Below, one piece after another: positions 17,643 through 28,386 of a stretch of 64,000 bases of DNA. The notes beneath the pieces are model-generated. The model worked only from the letters and a program-made list of their open reading frames with translations, ran no database searches and had not been told where the DNA came from. A program made the translations under genes and the position numbers. The stretch spans positions 1-64,000 of the forward strand of contig CADBCZ010000019.1 in the NCBI GenBank assembly GCA_902793335.1, read 5' to 3'. This DNA comes from an uncultured Lachnospiraceae bacterium. GTDB taxonomy: Bacteria; Bacillota; Clostridia; Lachnospirales; Lachnospiraceae. Numbering within the stretch: the stretch's first letter is position 1; every line of letters begins with the position of its first letter.

Positions 17643-18131
17643 TCATTCTTTTCTAAGAATAACTCCATGTTCTATAAATAAATGCTCAGCATCTCGCCGC
17701 ATATCCTTATCACATCGCAATATATACTGTTTGTCGGCAGTATATATACGAATCTGTACCGTACTTATCTGATCATTGATTATCCTGTATCCCTCCAGCC
17801 TATTCCACTCTAAGAACGTTGTTCCTATAAATACTCCCAGCGGACTTATGCCGCTACTCATGCGACTGTTAAAGAATACAAGCAGAACAAATGTTGCAAG
17901 TGCAGGCACAAACCGGTAGCTTTTCTCATACAAAATGATCGCTATCATAACAAGGGACGCATTGACATAAAGAATCTCCATAGTTCCAATCTGTCTGCCA
18001 TAACGGCTTGGTATCGTTATATCCTTCTGTTTGTCTAATGTTGTAAATGCAATAACGCAAGCCAATCCAAATCCCAAAAACAGTATGATAGCAAGACCAT
18101 TTAATATCACATCTATCTTCAAAACATCCAC
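17643..18131 (-). CDS. membrane protein of unknown function upstream of pyrB
   Basis: 162 residues with four hydrophobic segments (about 8-30, 50-65, 72-87 and 93-106) and a soluble C-terminal part, [20 protein letters not shown], ending in [12 protein letters not shown]. The layout resembles the DUF5673-like family of small membrane proteins with a PH-like tail; I cannot name a function. It ends 28 bp before the pyrB start and probably shares a transcript. The link with pyrimidine synthesis may be only positional. Confidence 0.65.
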   Translation of the reverse strand: MDVLKIDVILNGLAIILFLGFGLACVIAFTTLDKQKDITIPSRYGRQIGTMEILYVNASLVMIAIILYEKSYRFVPALATFVLLVFFNSRMSSGISPLGVFIGTTFLEWNRLEGYRIINDQISTVQIRIYTADKQYILRCDKDMRRDAEHLFIEHGVILRKE

Positions 18132-18213
18132 TCCAATTGTCAGTTCTTTTTCACTTCACCATTACACTTTATTAACCATAGACAAATTTATCCATAATTA
18201 TAAGCACAGCAAA

Positions 18214-18256
18214 AATCCTGTCATGAAATTGTGATTATCACACCTCTGACAGGATT
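18214..18256 (-). terminator. terminator of the carbamoyltransferase-like gene
   Basis: AATCCTGTCA (18214-18223) pairs perfectly with TGACAGGATT (18247-18256); on the minus strand it is followed by a T run. An inner GTGAT/ATCAC pairing strengthens it. Confidence 0.8.
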
Positions 18257-18266
18257 CATATATCAT

Positions 18267-19199
18267 TTAACTATTAAGTAACGTCACCATTACAGCTTTC
18301 TCAGCATGGCGTCTGTTCTCTGCCTGATCTAAGATAAATTCAAGATTATCATCAACCACTTCCTGACTGATCTCATAACCTATATGCATCGGCATATCAT
18401 GCATTACTTTTGCTTTACTGTCTGACAACAGTTCTTTATTAATCTGATATGGCATCATCTTTGAAAGAGTCTCCTCTTTCTGTTTCTGGTATGCAGGATT
18501 GTTGAAGAACTCCATATCAACCCATGTGTCTGTATATAACACATCCATATCTGCAACATATTTCTTAGCTTCCTCCATAGTCATTGAAGGATCAAGTTCA
18601 ACATAATGACCTGAAGCCTTGGCTTTCTCATAGAAATCAGCGTCAACACCTGTCTCATTAACAAGTGGTGTCAGACCATAAATTGTACCCTCCTCCATCT
18701 TGGCAAAGAACTCAACCAACGAATTAAATACATTGTTCTTTGCACCAATGTATAACATCTTAACATTAAGTCCTCCGAAATGCTCCTTAAGTGTAAGTGC
18801 ATCGGCTAATATCTGGCACGGATGATATGTTGAATCACAACCATTGATAAATGGAACAGTTGAATACTTCGCAAACTGGTTAACTGTATCATTCTTGATA
18901 AGTCTTGCCATTATAATATCAACGTTTCTGCAAACATACTTAAGCTCCGAAACCAGATCTCCCAATACAAAGTTGGAATCTTTCCAGACCTGATTGTAAT
19001 AAGTTCCACCAAGCTCTGTTATTCCGGTAGTAAATGAGAGAAAAGTTCTTGTAGATGTCTTCTCAAACAAAGTGTATAATTTCTTACCTTTGAGTGTCTC
19101 CGAGTATTTCTCAGGATTCTTCTTCATATCATAAGCAAGATCAAGTATAGCATTTAGTTCTTCTTTACTGAAATTGCTGAAATTTATCATATGCTTCAT
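18267..19199 (-). CDS. ornithine carbamoyltransferase-like enzyme, substrate uncertain
   Basis: 310 residues. The carbamoyl phosphate site is intact: TSTRTFLSF (near 47-55) and STYHPCQILADALTL (near 133). The amino-acid side differs from true ornithine carbamoyltransferases. The usual D-W-x-S-M-G loop reads DTWVDME, and the usual HCLP reads HDMP (near 266). These are ornithine-contact and catalytic positions, so another substrate is likely. It is also not PyrB, which lies nearby and has its own motifs. It stands alone between a terminator and the MerR gene, not in an arginine operon. It could be annotated as argF by similarity; I leave the symbol empty. Confidence 0.75.
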   Translation of the reverse strand: MKHMINFSNFSKEELNAILDLAYDMKKNPEKYSETLKGKKLYTLFEKTSTRTFLSFTTGITELGGTYYNQVWKDSNFVLGDLVSELKYVCRNVDIIMARLIKNDTVNQFAKYSTVPFINGCDSTYHPCQILADALTLKEHFGGLNVKMLYIGAKNNVFNSLVEFFAKMEEGTIYGLTPLVNETGVDADFYEKAKASGHYVELDPSMTMEEAKKYVADMDVLYTDTWVDMEFFNNPAYQKQKEETLSKMMPYQINKELLSDSKAKVMHDMPMHIGYEISQEVVDDNLEFILDQAENRRHAEKAVMVTLLNS

Positions 19200-19331
19200 A
19201 ATATCGATACCTCTTCTTTATATAATATTCATTCCGGCAATATCGCGGATTATTATTCAAAACACAGGCCGGAACAATTAAAACACAACGTATTAATTGT
19301 ATTAGAAAACAAGACAAAATGCAAGCGAAAT

Positions 19332-19973
19332 CTATTCTGCTGCCTGCTGTTTATTTTTTCTCTTCAGACGCTGTTGTTTTCTCTTGTCGACAGGTCGTAT
19401 ATTTGCGGCTGCCGCCTCTAATCTTGCAAGTTGAATTTCTCGAAGTGTCTTATCCAGTTTTCTGTATCTCTCTTCAGCTTTCTCCTCCTGCTCCTTAGTC
19501 ATCCCCTGAATCTGTGTAACAACAGCATTTGCAGCATGCTCTCCCGCCACCTGTCCGATCAGTTCGTTGTTGTCACGTATTGCATTTGACAAAATTCTGT
19601 TCATGATACGCTGGAATTGTTCAAGCTTCTCCTCATTAGACATTAAGCCTGCATTGCAATCAACAGAAACCAGACCTGTTTTACTCCCATCCGTATTATC
19701 AGACTCATCATCGCCCTTGCCAACCACCTTTTCACTTTCCAACTGCTCTTTTCTTTTTTCTATGTAATTCCTTATAGCTTTAAGCTGCAATCCGTTATCC
19801 TTCAACTCCTTAATCATGCAGAGAAGATCTATATCGTGCCCGGTGTAGTATCGGTGTCCCATCTGGTTTCTGTGTATTTCCATCTTCAGTTCTTCCTCCC
19901 AATATCTGAGCACATGCGATTCAACTCCAACTCTTTCAGATGCTTCTTTGATTGTGTAATATGGTTCTTTCAT
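19332..19973 (-). CDS. MerR-family regulator with basic coiled-coil tail
   Basis: 213 residues from the ATG at 19973 (MKEPYYTIKEA), preceded by GGGAGG; an ATG 21 bases upstream is less well placed. Residues 4-70 are a MerR winged helix (YTIKEASERVGVESHVLRYW, GHRYYTGHDIDLL). The middle is acidic and the C-terminus is a long helix ending in a very basic tail (RKQQRLKRKNKQQAAE). No effector-binding Cys or ligand domain is evident. Clostridial proteins of this layout are common and uncharacterised. Confidence 0.8.
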   Translation of the reverse strand: MKEPYYTIKEASERVGVESHVLRYWEEELKMEIHRNQMGHRYYTGHDIDLLCMIKELKDNGLQLKAIRNYIEKRKEQLESEKVVGKGDDESDNTDGSKTGLVSVDCNAGLMSNEEKLEQFQRIMNRILSNAIRDNNELIGQVAGEHAANAVVTQIQGMTKEQEEKAEERYRKLDKTLREIQLARLEAAAANIRPVDKRKQQRLKRKNKQQAAE

Positions 19974-20102
19974 TCCGTTGCCTCCCGATTTCATAAAGTC
20001 TTACATATAATGCTATAAATGGCAAAATCCACTTTCGACACTTAAATCATTATATAAGATTATGACTTAATATCTCTTTAAATCGTCCCCTGAATTTCTC
20101 TT

Positions 20103-20141
20103 AAAAAAAACAGAGTGCGACATTAATCGCACCCTGCTCTG
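20103..20141 (-). terminator. terminator of the wall-binding protein gene
   Basis: CAGAG-TGCGA (20111-20120) pairs with TCGCA-bulge-CTCTG (20127-20141); read on the minus strand an unbroken run of T follows. It lies 45 bp after the stop at 20186. Confidence 0.7.
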
Positions 20142-20185
20142 CATCACTTGACAAAAGATACATAAATGAATCCACAACTCTAATA

Positions 20186-21676
20186 TCATATCTCTGTATT
20201 CTCTTCTGTGTCTTCAACAGATTCGACATCCCTGAGATATTTGCATCGGCCGTCACCTCCGGCTTTATACACCTTGCCGTCATATTCGATTTCTTTATTC
20301 TTCTGCATTACACCTTTTTTGTTAAAATAATATTTCGAACCGGATATCTTTACGAGCTTATCTGAAATTCTCACACCTGACTTGTTAACGTAGTATCTCT
20401 TTTTTCCTTTGTATATCCACTGTTTTTTCAATATTATACCGTAAGAATTACAGTAGTAGTATTTCTTATTACACTTCTTAAAGCCTGAGGATCTTCTTCC
20501 CTTTGAATTAAACAGATAGGTACTGCCCGAGATCTTAACAAGTTCACTCTTTGCCATTATGCAATTCGACTTGACATATACAAGATATTTTCCTTTGTAC
20601 AACCACTGTGATTTCAATGCATATCCCGATGCACCAAAGTAATAGGTTTTTGAAGCTATTGTCATCCATTTGTTCTTTTGGAGAACTCCGCTTTCATCGA
20701 AGTAATAATACTTATTCTTAATGGTACAAAGTCCGGTAGCACGATATCCGTTTCCATCAAGATAGTATTTCTTTTTGCTTAATGTTATCCATTTATTACT
20801 AAGTACTTCGCCGTTCTTAATATACTGATAGTTCGCACCATCCTCAGCCACCCTCCAGCCGGTATACTGTTCAACCGCTTCCGTCGTAGCCCCGGTTTCT
20901 GTTGTTGGCGCAGGTGCAGGCTGCTCTGTCTTACCCTGTATCGGAGCTATGGTTCCTGAAATAATGCCATCATAGTTCTGGGCGCGTTCATAATACTGAA
21001 AACCTGTTGCTATTGCCGGATTGCTCAAATCAATTGTTCTTCCCCATGCGATCACACAGCATTTCGCCTCTGTCTTTGAAGTGTAGTTGCACTCTGCAAC
21101 CATAAATTTCCCGTCTTCCGTCTTGGCATATACAAATGACGAATGACCACTGACACGGATTATATCCCCCACACGGATATTGGCAAGATAATTAGGATCA
21201 GTCTTTGCGGTAATTCTTGCCCATGTGGTTGAACCAAAGAGATCATAGCCTATCTTGTTGGCAAAACCCATGCACTGGGATGATGAAGCGTGCCAACCAA
21301 CCGAATCTGTATCACTTAACAAAAGTGGCGATGTTGCACCCGGATCACCAAAATGATTACAGGTACAACCGCCTGTTCCATTGATATGATCCACACCATA
21401 AGCCCAGTGAAGACTACACGGCTTATCTGTATATCCTTCAGAGTTATCCGTCGTCATACCAACATGATTCCAATATTTTTCCGCAGGATATTTGGCCTGC
21501 TCTGCTGTCAACCACGCATTGTAATCAAAGCCTTCCGCCGATACATCTATTGCAGGAAGCATGGTAAATATCATCAAGGCAATAAAGCACAAAGATAGTC
21601 TTGCAATATACTCTGCAATATATTTGTATAATCTGCTTTTTTTATCCGATTCATATAAGCAATCGTCTGCCATCAT
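20186..21676 (-). CDS. secreted CHAP-like protein with cell-wall-binding repeats
   Basis: 496 residues. A hydrophobic segment at about 25-47 (ARLSLCFIALMIFTMLPAID) acts as signal or anchor. Residues 50-235 form a CHAP/NlpC-like domain: a Cys in SSQCMGFANKIGYDLFG and a His in GDIIRVSGHSSFVYAK fit a cysteine-histidine catalytic pair. A Pro/Thr linker (PAPAPTTETG) leads to about nine tandem glucan/choline-type repeats of the KYYYFDESGVLQKNKWM kind to the end. It is probably an exported peptidoglycan hydrolase or adhesin. In the leader (21677-21867) lies a 75-nt structured stretch, GGTTTGT (21732) with ACAAACC (21800) around CCACTT/AAGTGG. Confidence 0.82.
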   Translation of the reverse strand: MMADDCLYESDKKSRLYKYIAEYIARLSLCFIALMIFTMLPAIDVSAEGFDYNAWLTAEQAKYPAEKYWNHVGMTTDNSEGYTDKPCSLHWAYGVDHINGTGGCTCNHFGDPGATSPLLLSDTDSVGWHASSSQCMGFANKIGYDLFGSTTWARITAKTDPNYLANIRVGDIIRVSGHSSFVYAKTEDGKFMVAECNYTSKTEAKCCVIAWGRTIDLSNPAIATGFQYYERAQNYDGIISGTIAPIQGKTEQPAPAPTTETGATTEAVEQYTGWRVAEDGANYQYIKNGEVLSNKWITLSKKKYYLDGNGYRATGLCTIKNKYYYFDESGVLQKNKWMTIASKTYYFGASGYALKSQWLYKGKYLVYVKSNCIMAKSELVKISGSTYLFNSKGRRSSGFKKCNKKYYYCNSYGIILKKQWIYKGKKRYYVNKSGVRISDKLVKISGSKYYFNKKGVMQKNKEIEYDGKVYKAGGDGRCKYLRDVESVEDTEENTEI

Positions 21677-21867
21677 TCGTATATTCCTCCGCTATCTCTT
21701 ATCCATTTTCAGAAACGCTCCCACTGAGACCGGTTTGTTTTATACTCACCACTTATAGAAGTGGAAGTGTTCTCCAGCGAGATAAATCGACATTAATCGA
21801 CAAACCTATAATATAATAATATTTACTATAATTTCAAGTGTTAATTATACGCAAATATACGGTTAAC

Positions 21868-24690
21868 TTATTTAAGCATTTTCTTAATATACTGACCTGT
21901 ATAACTCTTCTTTTTCTTCGCGACTTCTTCCGGAGTTCCCGCAGCCACAACAGTGCCGCCTTTATCTCCGCCTTCAGGCCCTATATCAACTATATAATCA
22001 GCTGTCTTGATGACCTCAAGATTATGCTCTATAACTATAACTGTATTACCGCCCTCTGACAGTCTGTGAAGAATCTCAACAAGCTTGTGTACATCCGCAA
22101 AATGAAGACCTGTAGTCGGTTCATCGAGAATGTAGACCGTCTTACCGGTACTTCTTTTGGAAAGTTCAGTGGCAAGTTTGACTCGCTGTGCCTCACCACC
22201 TGACAATGTGGTTGACGGTTGTCCAAGTCTTATATATCCGAGTCCAACCTCCTTCAATGTCTCTATCTTCCTAAGTATTGACGGAACATTTTCAAAGAAT
22301 TCGCACGCATCATCCACTGTCATATCAAGCACATCATAAATGTTCTTACCTTTGTAGGTCACTTCTAAAGTTTCGCGGTTGTAGCGCTTTCCGCCACACA
22401 CTTCACAAGGCACATACACATCCGGCAAAAAGTGCATTTCTATCTTGAGAATTCCATCACCTTTACATGCCTCACACCTTCCACCTGACACGTTAAATGA
22501 AAATCTACCCTTCTTGTATCCTCTAGCCTTGGCATCCTTGGTTCCCGCAAAGAGATCACGTATCATGTCAAACACGCCACAGTATGTCGCAGGATTTGAA
22601 CGTGGTGTCCTACCGATAGGCGACTGATCAATGTTAATAACTTTATCAAGCTGTTCAATTCCCTCTATGCCATCATGATCCCCTGGTTTTAATCTTGCAC
22701 GATTGAGATCCCTTGCGAGATGCTTATACATAATCTCATTTACCAGCGAGCTCTTACCCGAACCGGAAACACCGGTAACGCAGGTCATGATACCGAGCGG
22801 AAACGGAACATCTATATTCTTCAGGTTGTTAACCCTTGCACCCTTGACGGTAATCCAACCCGTTGGCTCTTTTCTCTCTTTTGGCACCGGAATCTTAATC
22901 CTACCCGACAGATATGCACCTGTTATGGAATCAGGATTGTCCATTATCTCTTGTGCCGTTCCCTGTGCGATAACCTCGCCACCATGCTCACCCGCACCCG
23001 GTCCGATATCGACTATATGGTCTGCTGCAAGCATCGTATCCTCGTCATGTTCAACAACTATCAATGTATTTCCCAGATCTCTTAAATGCTTAAGCGTTGC
23101 AATAAGCTTGTCATTATCTCTCTGGTGAAGTCCGATACTCGGCTCATCAAGGATATACGCAACACCCACAAGTCCAGAACCTATCTGTGTCGCAAGTCTT
23201 ATTCTCTGTGCTTCTCCACCGGAAAGCGTACCTGTCGGTCTGTAAAGCGCCAGATAATTAAGTCCTACATCAAGCAGGAAGCGCAGTCTTGCATTTATCT
23301 CCTTCAGGATTCCTCCACCTATGAATCTCTGTCTGTCGGTAAGCTCAATACCATCAAGAAATTCAACGAGTTTCTCTATCGACATCTGTGTTATCTCATA
23401 AATATTCTTATCTGCGATAGTAACCGCAAGAGATTCCTTCTTAAGACGCATTCCGTTACAATCATCGCACGGAGTTATCGTCATAAAGCTCTCATAATCC
23501 TCTTTCATGGATTCGGAGCCCGCCTCACGATAACGTCTCTGGACATTTCTTATAAGTCCCTCAAATGCCACATCATATACACCCTCACCGCGCTGACTCT
23601 TATAGTACACTCTCACCTCATGTCCATCGGTCCCATAAAGGATTATGTTTTTCGCCTCTTCCGACAGATCTTCAAAGGGAGTGTTCAGGTCAAACCCGTA
23701 TTCACGGCTTAAACCATCGAGAATCGCTCTTGTATATGACTTGCTGTCGGTGCAGGACTGCCAACCCGTCACAACTATCGCGCCGTCGGCAATAGAAATA
23801 CTCTTATCAGGAATCATCAGGTCAACGTCAAACTCCATCTTATATCCAAGTCCGAAACAGGTAGGACACGCGCCAAAGGGATTGTTAAATGAAAAGCTGC
23901 GCGGTTCTATCTCGTCGATACTGATTCCACAGTCCGGGCAGGCAAAGCTGTTACTCATATTGATAGCCTTGCCGCCGATAACATCAACAACCATTGTACC
24001 CTCCGCAAGCTTCATGACTGCCTCTATGGAATCATTTAACCTACGCCTGATTCCCTCTTTGACAACAAGTCTGTCGACAATTATTGATATATCATGCTTC
24101 TTATTCTTATCAAGCTCTATCTCTTCTGAGAGATCATACTGTGATCCATCCACCAGCACACGCACATATCCGCTTTTCTTAGCCTGTGCAAGAACCTTCT
24201 CGTGACGACCCTTTCTTCCGCGTACAACCGGCGCGAGCAACTGGAACTTCGTACCCTCCGGAAGTGCCATAACAGTGTCAACCATCTGGTCAACCGTCTG
24301 TCTGGAAATCTCTCTGCCGCATTTCGGGCAATGAGGAATACCGATTCTCGCATACAACAGACGGAAATAATCATATATCTCTGTAACCGTTCCAACCGTT
24401 GAACGCGGATTCCTGTTAGTGGACTTCTGGTCTATGGAAATAGCAGGCGATAATCCCTCTATCTTGTCAACCTCCGGTTTCTCGGCTTGACCTAAGAATT
24501 GCCTTGCATATGAAGAAAGCGACTCCATGTATCTTCTCTGACCTTCCGCATATATCGTATCAAATGCAAGCGAACTCTTACCTGACCCCGAAAGACCGGT
24601 AAGCACCACCATCTCATTTCTCGGAATCGTAACATCTATATTTTTCAGATTGTGCTCACGAGCACCCTTGATCTTAATGTATTGATTCAT
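21868..24690 (-). CDS. uvrA: excinuclease ABC subunit A
   Basis: 940 residues, full length. It has two ABC modules, with Walker [10 protein letters not shown] near 32 and [11 protein letters not shown] near 640, signatures [14 protein letters not shown] and [14 protein letters not shown], and [22 protein letters not shown]. The zinc modules have CPDC..CPTC and CEAC..CEVC. UvrA finds bulky DNA lesions and loads UvrB. uvrB lies 3 kb away on the same strand with a nitroreductase gene in the opposite direction between them. GAACAAACTTTC at 24837-24848 in the leader is one base off a Gram-positive LexA box (GAACN4GTTC), a weak sign of SOS control. Confidence 0.97.
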   Translation of the reverse strand: MNQYIKIKGAREHNLKNIDVTIPRNEMVVLTGLSGSGKSSLAFDTIYAEGQRRYMESLSSYARQFLGQAEKPEVDKIEGLSPAISIDQKSTNRNPRSTVGTVTEIYDYFRLLYARIGIPHCPKCGREISRQTVDQMVDTVMALPEGTKFQLLAPVVRGRKGRHEKVLAQAKKSGYVRVLVDGSQYDLSEEIELDKNKKHDISIIVDRLVVKEGIRRRLNDSIEAVMKLAEGTMVVDVIGGKAINMSNSFACPDCGISIDEIEPRSFSFNNPFGACPTCFGLGYKMEFDVDLMIPDKSISIADGAIVVTGWQSCTDSKSYTRAILDGLSREYGFDLNTPFEDLSEEAKNIILYGTDGHEVRVYYKSQRGEGVYDVAFEGLIRNVQRRYREAGSESMKEDYESFMTITPCDDCNGMRLKKESLAVTIADKNIYEITQMSIEKLVEFLDGIELTDRQRFIGGGILKEINARLRFLLDVGLNYLALYRPTGTLSGGEAQRIRLATQIGSGLVGVAYILDEPSIGLHQRDNDKLIATLKHLRDLGNTLIVVEHDEDTMLAADHIVDIGPGAGEHGGEVIAQGTAQEIMDNPDSITGAYLSGRIKIPVPKERKEPTGWITVKGARVNNLKNIDVPFPLGIMTCVTGVSGSGKSSLVNEIMYKHLARDLNRARLKPGDHDGIEGIEQLDKVINIDQSPIGRTPRSNPATYCGVFDMIRDLFAGTKDAKARGYKKGRFSFNVSGGRCEACKGDGILKIEMHFLPDVYVPCEVCGGKRYNRETLEVTYKGKNIYDVLDMTVDDACEFFENVPSILRKIETLKEVGLGYIRLGQPSTTLSGGEAQRVKLATELSKRSTGKTVYILDEPTTGLHFADVHKLVEILHRLSEGGNTVIVIEHNLEVIKTADYIVDIGPEGGDKGGTVVAAGTPEEVAKKKKSYTGQYIKKMLK

Positions 24691-24976
24691 GACGAGTTTC
24701 CTTTCTGATAATACTTAATCTTAGGTAATTGCACAAAGACATTCAAAAGAGAATAGAGTTTCGCAATTAACTAAATACTTAATCTTAACAAAATCAATGA
24801 CTTAATCAGTATATCAGATTAATTTTTAAATGTACAGAACAAACTTTCGATTGCCATAAAATTCTATCTCAACTTAATGTTGTATATAAAAGGGCATAAA
24901 GTATATAATTACATTAGTAATTTCACACCTGATATGTTATACTATTAAACATAAATTTAGAAAGGACGGACCATAT

Positions 24977-25519
24977 ATGGAAGCATTGGAATGTATCAAA
25001 ACAAGACGCAGCATCCGCAAATTTAAAAAGGAGCTTGTTACAAAGGACACATTAAACGCAATTATCGAGGCTGCATCCATGTCACCATCATGGAAGAACA
25101 CTCAGATTGTACGTTATAACATCGTTGAGAGCGAAGACCTCAAGAAGGACATAGCTGAAAACGGAACACTTGGTTTTGAGCATAACAGAGATATTATAAA
25201 TGGTGCTCCACAGCTTGTTGTAGTAAGTATGATCGGTATGCGCTGCGGTTATGAGAGAGACGGCAGTTTCACAACCTCTAAGGAGGACCGTTGGGAGATG
25301 TTTGACGCCGGAATCGCTAGTCAGACATTTTGCCTTGCAGCTCACGACATGGGTGTCGGAAGTGTAATTCTTGGAATCTTTGACGAGGATCAGATAGCTA
25401 AAGCAATTTCTCTTCCTGAAGGAGAAAAAGTCGCTGCACTCATTCCTATCGGATATCCTGATCAGGAATGTGTTGCACCTAAGAGAAAGACCACTGATGA
25501 ACTGATGAGAGTTATGTAA
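24977..25519 (+). CDS. nitroreductase family protein
   Basis: 180 residues, AAAGGA site before the ATG. RRSIRKF at residues 10-16 contacts FMN phosphate, AASMSPSWKNTQ gives the usual Ser/Asn pattern, and GVGSVILGI plus ALIPIGYP complete the nitroreductase fold. Members use FMN and NAD(P)H to reduce nitro, quinone or other substrates; the substrate here is unknown. It is the only plus-strand gene between uvrA and uvrB and ends at a strong terminator. Confidence 0.88.
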   Translation: MEALECIKTRRSIRKFKKELVTKDTLNAIIEAASMSPSWKNTQIVRYNIVESEDLKKDIAENGTLGFEHNRDIINGAPQLVVVSMIGMRCGYERDGSFTTSKEDRWEMFDAGIASQTFCLAAHDMGVGSVILGIFDEDQIAKAISLPEGEKVAALIPIGYPDQECVAPKRKTTDELMRVM

Positions 25520-25583
25520 TCGACAGATTCTGATATAATCATTTTCAGAAAAGATCAATAGCTCTTTTCATCACCAACTTATA

Positions 25584-25623
25584 AAAGCCGGAGAAGCATC
25601 ATATCAAACTCTCCGGCTTTTTT
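25584..25623. terminator. bidirectional terminator between nitroreductase gene and uvrB
   Basis: AAAGCCGGAG (25584-25593) pairs perfectly with CTCCGGCTTT (25611-25620) and continues into a T run on the plus strand, with an A-rich tract on the other side. It can serve both convergent genes. Confidence 0.85.
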
Positions 25624-25662
25624 CATTTAATTCTTATCTGCATGTGGGTTGCAAGACATATA

Positions 25663-27672
25663 CTACTCATCATAATCCCTGAGTGCAACCTTAAGTTCCT
25701 TTAACCTGTCACGATACTCTGCCGCCATCTCGAAGTTAAGCTCGGCAGCAGCTGTTTCCATCTTCTTTGTATATTTCTTAATCTCAGCCTGAAGCTCCTT
25801 CTTAGTCATCGACTCAATGTCTTTTTCCTTAGACTTTGCATTTAACTCTTCAACATCATCATCCGTTCCTGTAGATATTAAGTCACGTACTGATTTCACA
25901 ATTGTCGTCGGTGTGATACCGTGCTCCTTGTTGTACCTATCCTGAATCTCACGGCGTCGATTAGTCTCATCTATCGCCACACGCATAGAACCTGTGATGG
26001 TGTCAGCATACATGATAACGCGTCCCTCACTGTTACGAGCAGCACGACCTATCGTCTGTACAAGGGATGTCTCGGAACGCAGGAATCCTTCCTTATCTGC
26101 ATCAAGAATTGCAACAAGCGTAATTTCCGGAATATCAAGCCCCTCACGAAGAAGATTGATTCCGACAAGGACATCAAACACTCCCATTCTGAGATCTCTT
26201 ACTATCTCAATTCGTTCCAGCGTATCTATATCGGAATGAAGATACTTCACCTTCACATCATGCTCTCTAAGATAATCTGTAAGGTCCTCAGCCATACGCT
26301 TGGTCAGTGTTGTCACAAGCACTTTATTTCCTTTTCCGACTTCTATGTTAATCTCCGAAAGCAGATCATCAACCTGTCCTGAAACAGGTCTTACATCTAT
26401 CTTCGGATCAAGCAATCCTGTCGGACGTATAAGTTGTTCGGTTCTTAAGAGTTCATGCTCGGCCTCATAATCTCCCGGGGTTGCAGATACGAACATAACC
26501 TGATCAAGCTTTCCCTCAAATTCATCAAATCTAAGCGGTCTGTTATCCATTGCGGACGGCAGACGAAAACCGAAATCGACAAGTGTCTGTTTCCTTGAAC
26601 GGTCACCCGCATACATACCTCTGATCTGCGGAACCGTCATATGCGACTCGTCTATTATAAGCAGGAAATCATCCTTGAAGAATTCAAGCAATGTATTAGG
26701 TGTTGCACCGGGCTCTAGACCTGCCAACACTCTCGAATAGTTCTCTATCCCCGAACAAAATCCTGTCTCCTTAAGCATCTCCATGTCAAAATGAGTGCGC
26801 TCGCTTATACGTTGTGCCTCAAGCAGCTTATCATTTTCCTTGAAATACTTCACTCTTTCCTCAAGCTCCTCGTCAATCTCCTTCGTCGCCGCCTCAATTC
26901 TTTCCTGCGGCACAACATAATGAGAAGCAGGAAAGATAAATGCACAGTTGATACCACGCTTAATCTCGCCTGTCAGAGGATCGAACTCGACAATTCTGTC
27001 AATCTCATCCCCGAAAAACTCAACACGTATTGCATCCTCAAACGTTGACACGGGCAGAATTTCAAGCACATCACCGTGAACACGGAATGTTCCGCGCTTG
27101 AAATCCATCTCATTTCTCTCATACTGAATGTCTATCAGGTCGCTAATTAAATCATCCCATTCGTAAGTCATCCCTGTACGAATTGTCAACATCATCTCCG
27201 CATAGTTTTCCGGCGAACCGATGTTGTAAATGCAGGAAACAGAAGAAATAACTATAACATCCCGTCTCTCTATAAGCGCTGCCGTAGCTGAATGTCTTAA
27301 CTTGTCTATCTCATCATTTATCGAAGAATCCTTCTCGATATAGGTATCTGTCGACGGAACGTACGCCTCCGGCTGATAGTAGTCGTAGTACGACACAAAA
27401 TACTCTACCGCATTCTCGGGGAAGAATTCCTTGAACTCTGAATACAGCTGCGCCGCCAGAGTTTTATTGTGCGCTATTACCAAGGTTGGTTTATTTAACT
27501 TTGCGATAACATTCGCCATCGTAAACGTCTTACCCGAACCGGTAACACCAAGTAGTGTCTCAAATTGATTGCCTTCCTTGAAGCCTTTGACCAGTGCATC
27601 TATCGCCTGAGGCTGGTCACCTGTGGGCTCAAAAGGGGCATGAAGTTTGAATATACTTTGTTCAGATTGCAT
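25663..27672 (-). CDS. uvrB: excinuclease ABC subunit B
   Basis: 669 residues from the ATG at 27672 ([10 protein letters not shown]), preceded by GGGAGG. An ATG 21 bases upstream contains that site and is unlikely. Walker A GVTGSGKT, the beta-hairpin [26 protein letters not shown], the helicase motifs through QTIGRAARN, and the C-terminal UVR domain ([18 protein letters not shown]) are intact. It opens DNA at lesions and recruits UvrC. Apparently monocistronic. Confidence 0.97.
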   Translation of the reverse strand: MQSEQSIFKLHAPFEPTGDQPQAIDALVKGFKEGNQFETLLGVTGSGKTFTMANVIAKLNKPTLVIAHNKTLAAQLYSEFKEFFPENAVEYFVSYYDYYQPEAYVPSTDTYIEKDSSINDEIDKLRHSATAALIERRDVIVISSVSCIYNIGSPENYAEMMLTIRTGMTYEWDDLISDLIDIQYERNEMDFKRGTFRVHGDVLEILPVSTFEDAIRVEFFGDEIDRIVEFDPLTGEIKRGINCAFIFPASHYVVPQERIEAATKEIDEELEERVKYFKENDKLLEAQRISERTHFDMEMLKETGFCSGIENYSRVLAGLEPGATPNTLLEFFKDDFLLIIDESHMTVPQIRGMYAGDRSRKQTLVDFGFRLPSAMDNRPLRFDEFEGKLDQVMFVSATPGDYEAEHELLRTEQLIRPTGLLDPKIDVRPVSGQVDDLLSEINIEVGKGNKVLVTTLTKRMAEDLTDYLREHDVKVKYLHSDIDTLERIEIVRDLRMGVFDVLVGINLLREGLDIPEITLVAILDADKEGFLRSETSLVQTIGRAARNSEGRVIMYADTITGSMRVAIDETNRRREIQDRYNKEHGITPTTIVKSVRDLISTGTDDDVEELNAKSKEKDIESMTKKELQAEIKKYTKKMETAAAELNFEMAAEYRDRLKELKVALRDYDE

Positions 27673-27738
27673 TCGAAAACCTCCCAAAATCAAGTATTTA
27701 CATTATAACGCATGCGTATTTCATAGCGCTATCCAGTC

Positions 27739-28386
27739 CTATTTACATTTTTCAAATATCTTCTCGACTAATTTCAAATAATTCCTCTTTAGCATCTCAT
27801 ATTCCAAAGAATCTGAAATCAATTTGAGTGTTGTCTCCCGATAATCTTCCTTATAAAAATCCTCGTCGGAAATCTTTCGAGCCAACTCTAAAATATCAAC
27901 ATTTAAAGCTGCCGATGGTGCAATTTCACTTCCCATACCAATTCTGTGTTCGCGCACTTCTTTTACAAGTTTTAAGAAATCATCATCAATCTCCACATGC
28001 TCTGCAAGTTTATACACATCATACAAGTGTCTTGCATTTCTGTGTGCCCTGCCCTGCATATAGTAATCACATACAGCAAAAATTTTATCAATCAATGTAC
28101 GATTTAATGATTGAACACGCATTGGGAATACGCCCAAATCATATGTTGTAATCAGTTCGTCTTCTTCGTCTCCAAGAGCATCTAATATATAATTTCCTAA
28201 TTCTTTTTCTTCTGTAGGAAATGCATAAGACATTAAGGATGTTTCTAATTTTACATACGGTGGAATTGCATTAATAACCCTATCTCCTACTACCGAATCG
28301 TAATAAAAATCATAATGATTCAAATTTTTATCACTTTCAATAGAATCGAAGTTACGAATCAAGTACATGGTCCAACTCCAATTCAT
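27739..28386 (-). pseudogene. AbiEii-type toxin, N-terminal catalytic part missing
   Basis: The frame encodes about 215 residues matching the C-terminal two thirds of AbiEii/DUF1814 nucleotidyltransferase toxins: RTLIDKIFAVCDYY and the R-x-x-RHLYDVYKL signature (RAHRNARHLYDVYKLAEH). The N-terminal nucleotidyltransferase motifs of the family, G-G-T-x-L and S-x-D-I-D, are absent. The frame opens inside the last codons of the AbiEi gene, overlapping it by 35 bp, and no ribosome site precedes an obvious start. Most simply, a deletion removed the toxin's catalytic part, so only an inactive fragment could be made. Confidence 0.7.

Noticed and set aside
20101..20283. 60-codon minus-strand frame after the wall-binding protein
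   Set aside because: Overlaps the end of that gene in another frame and includes its terminator.
23086..23712. 208-codon plus-strand frame inside uvrA
   Set aside because: Antisense to well conserved uvrA motifs; no ribosome site or recognisable protein.
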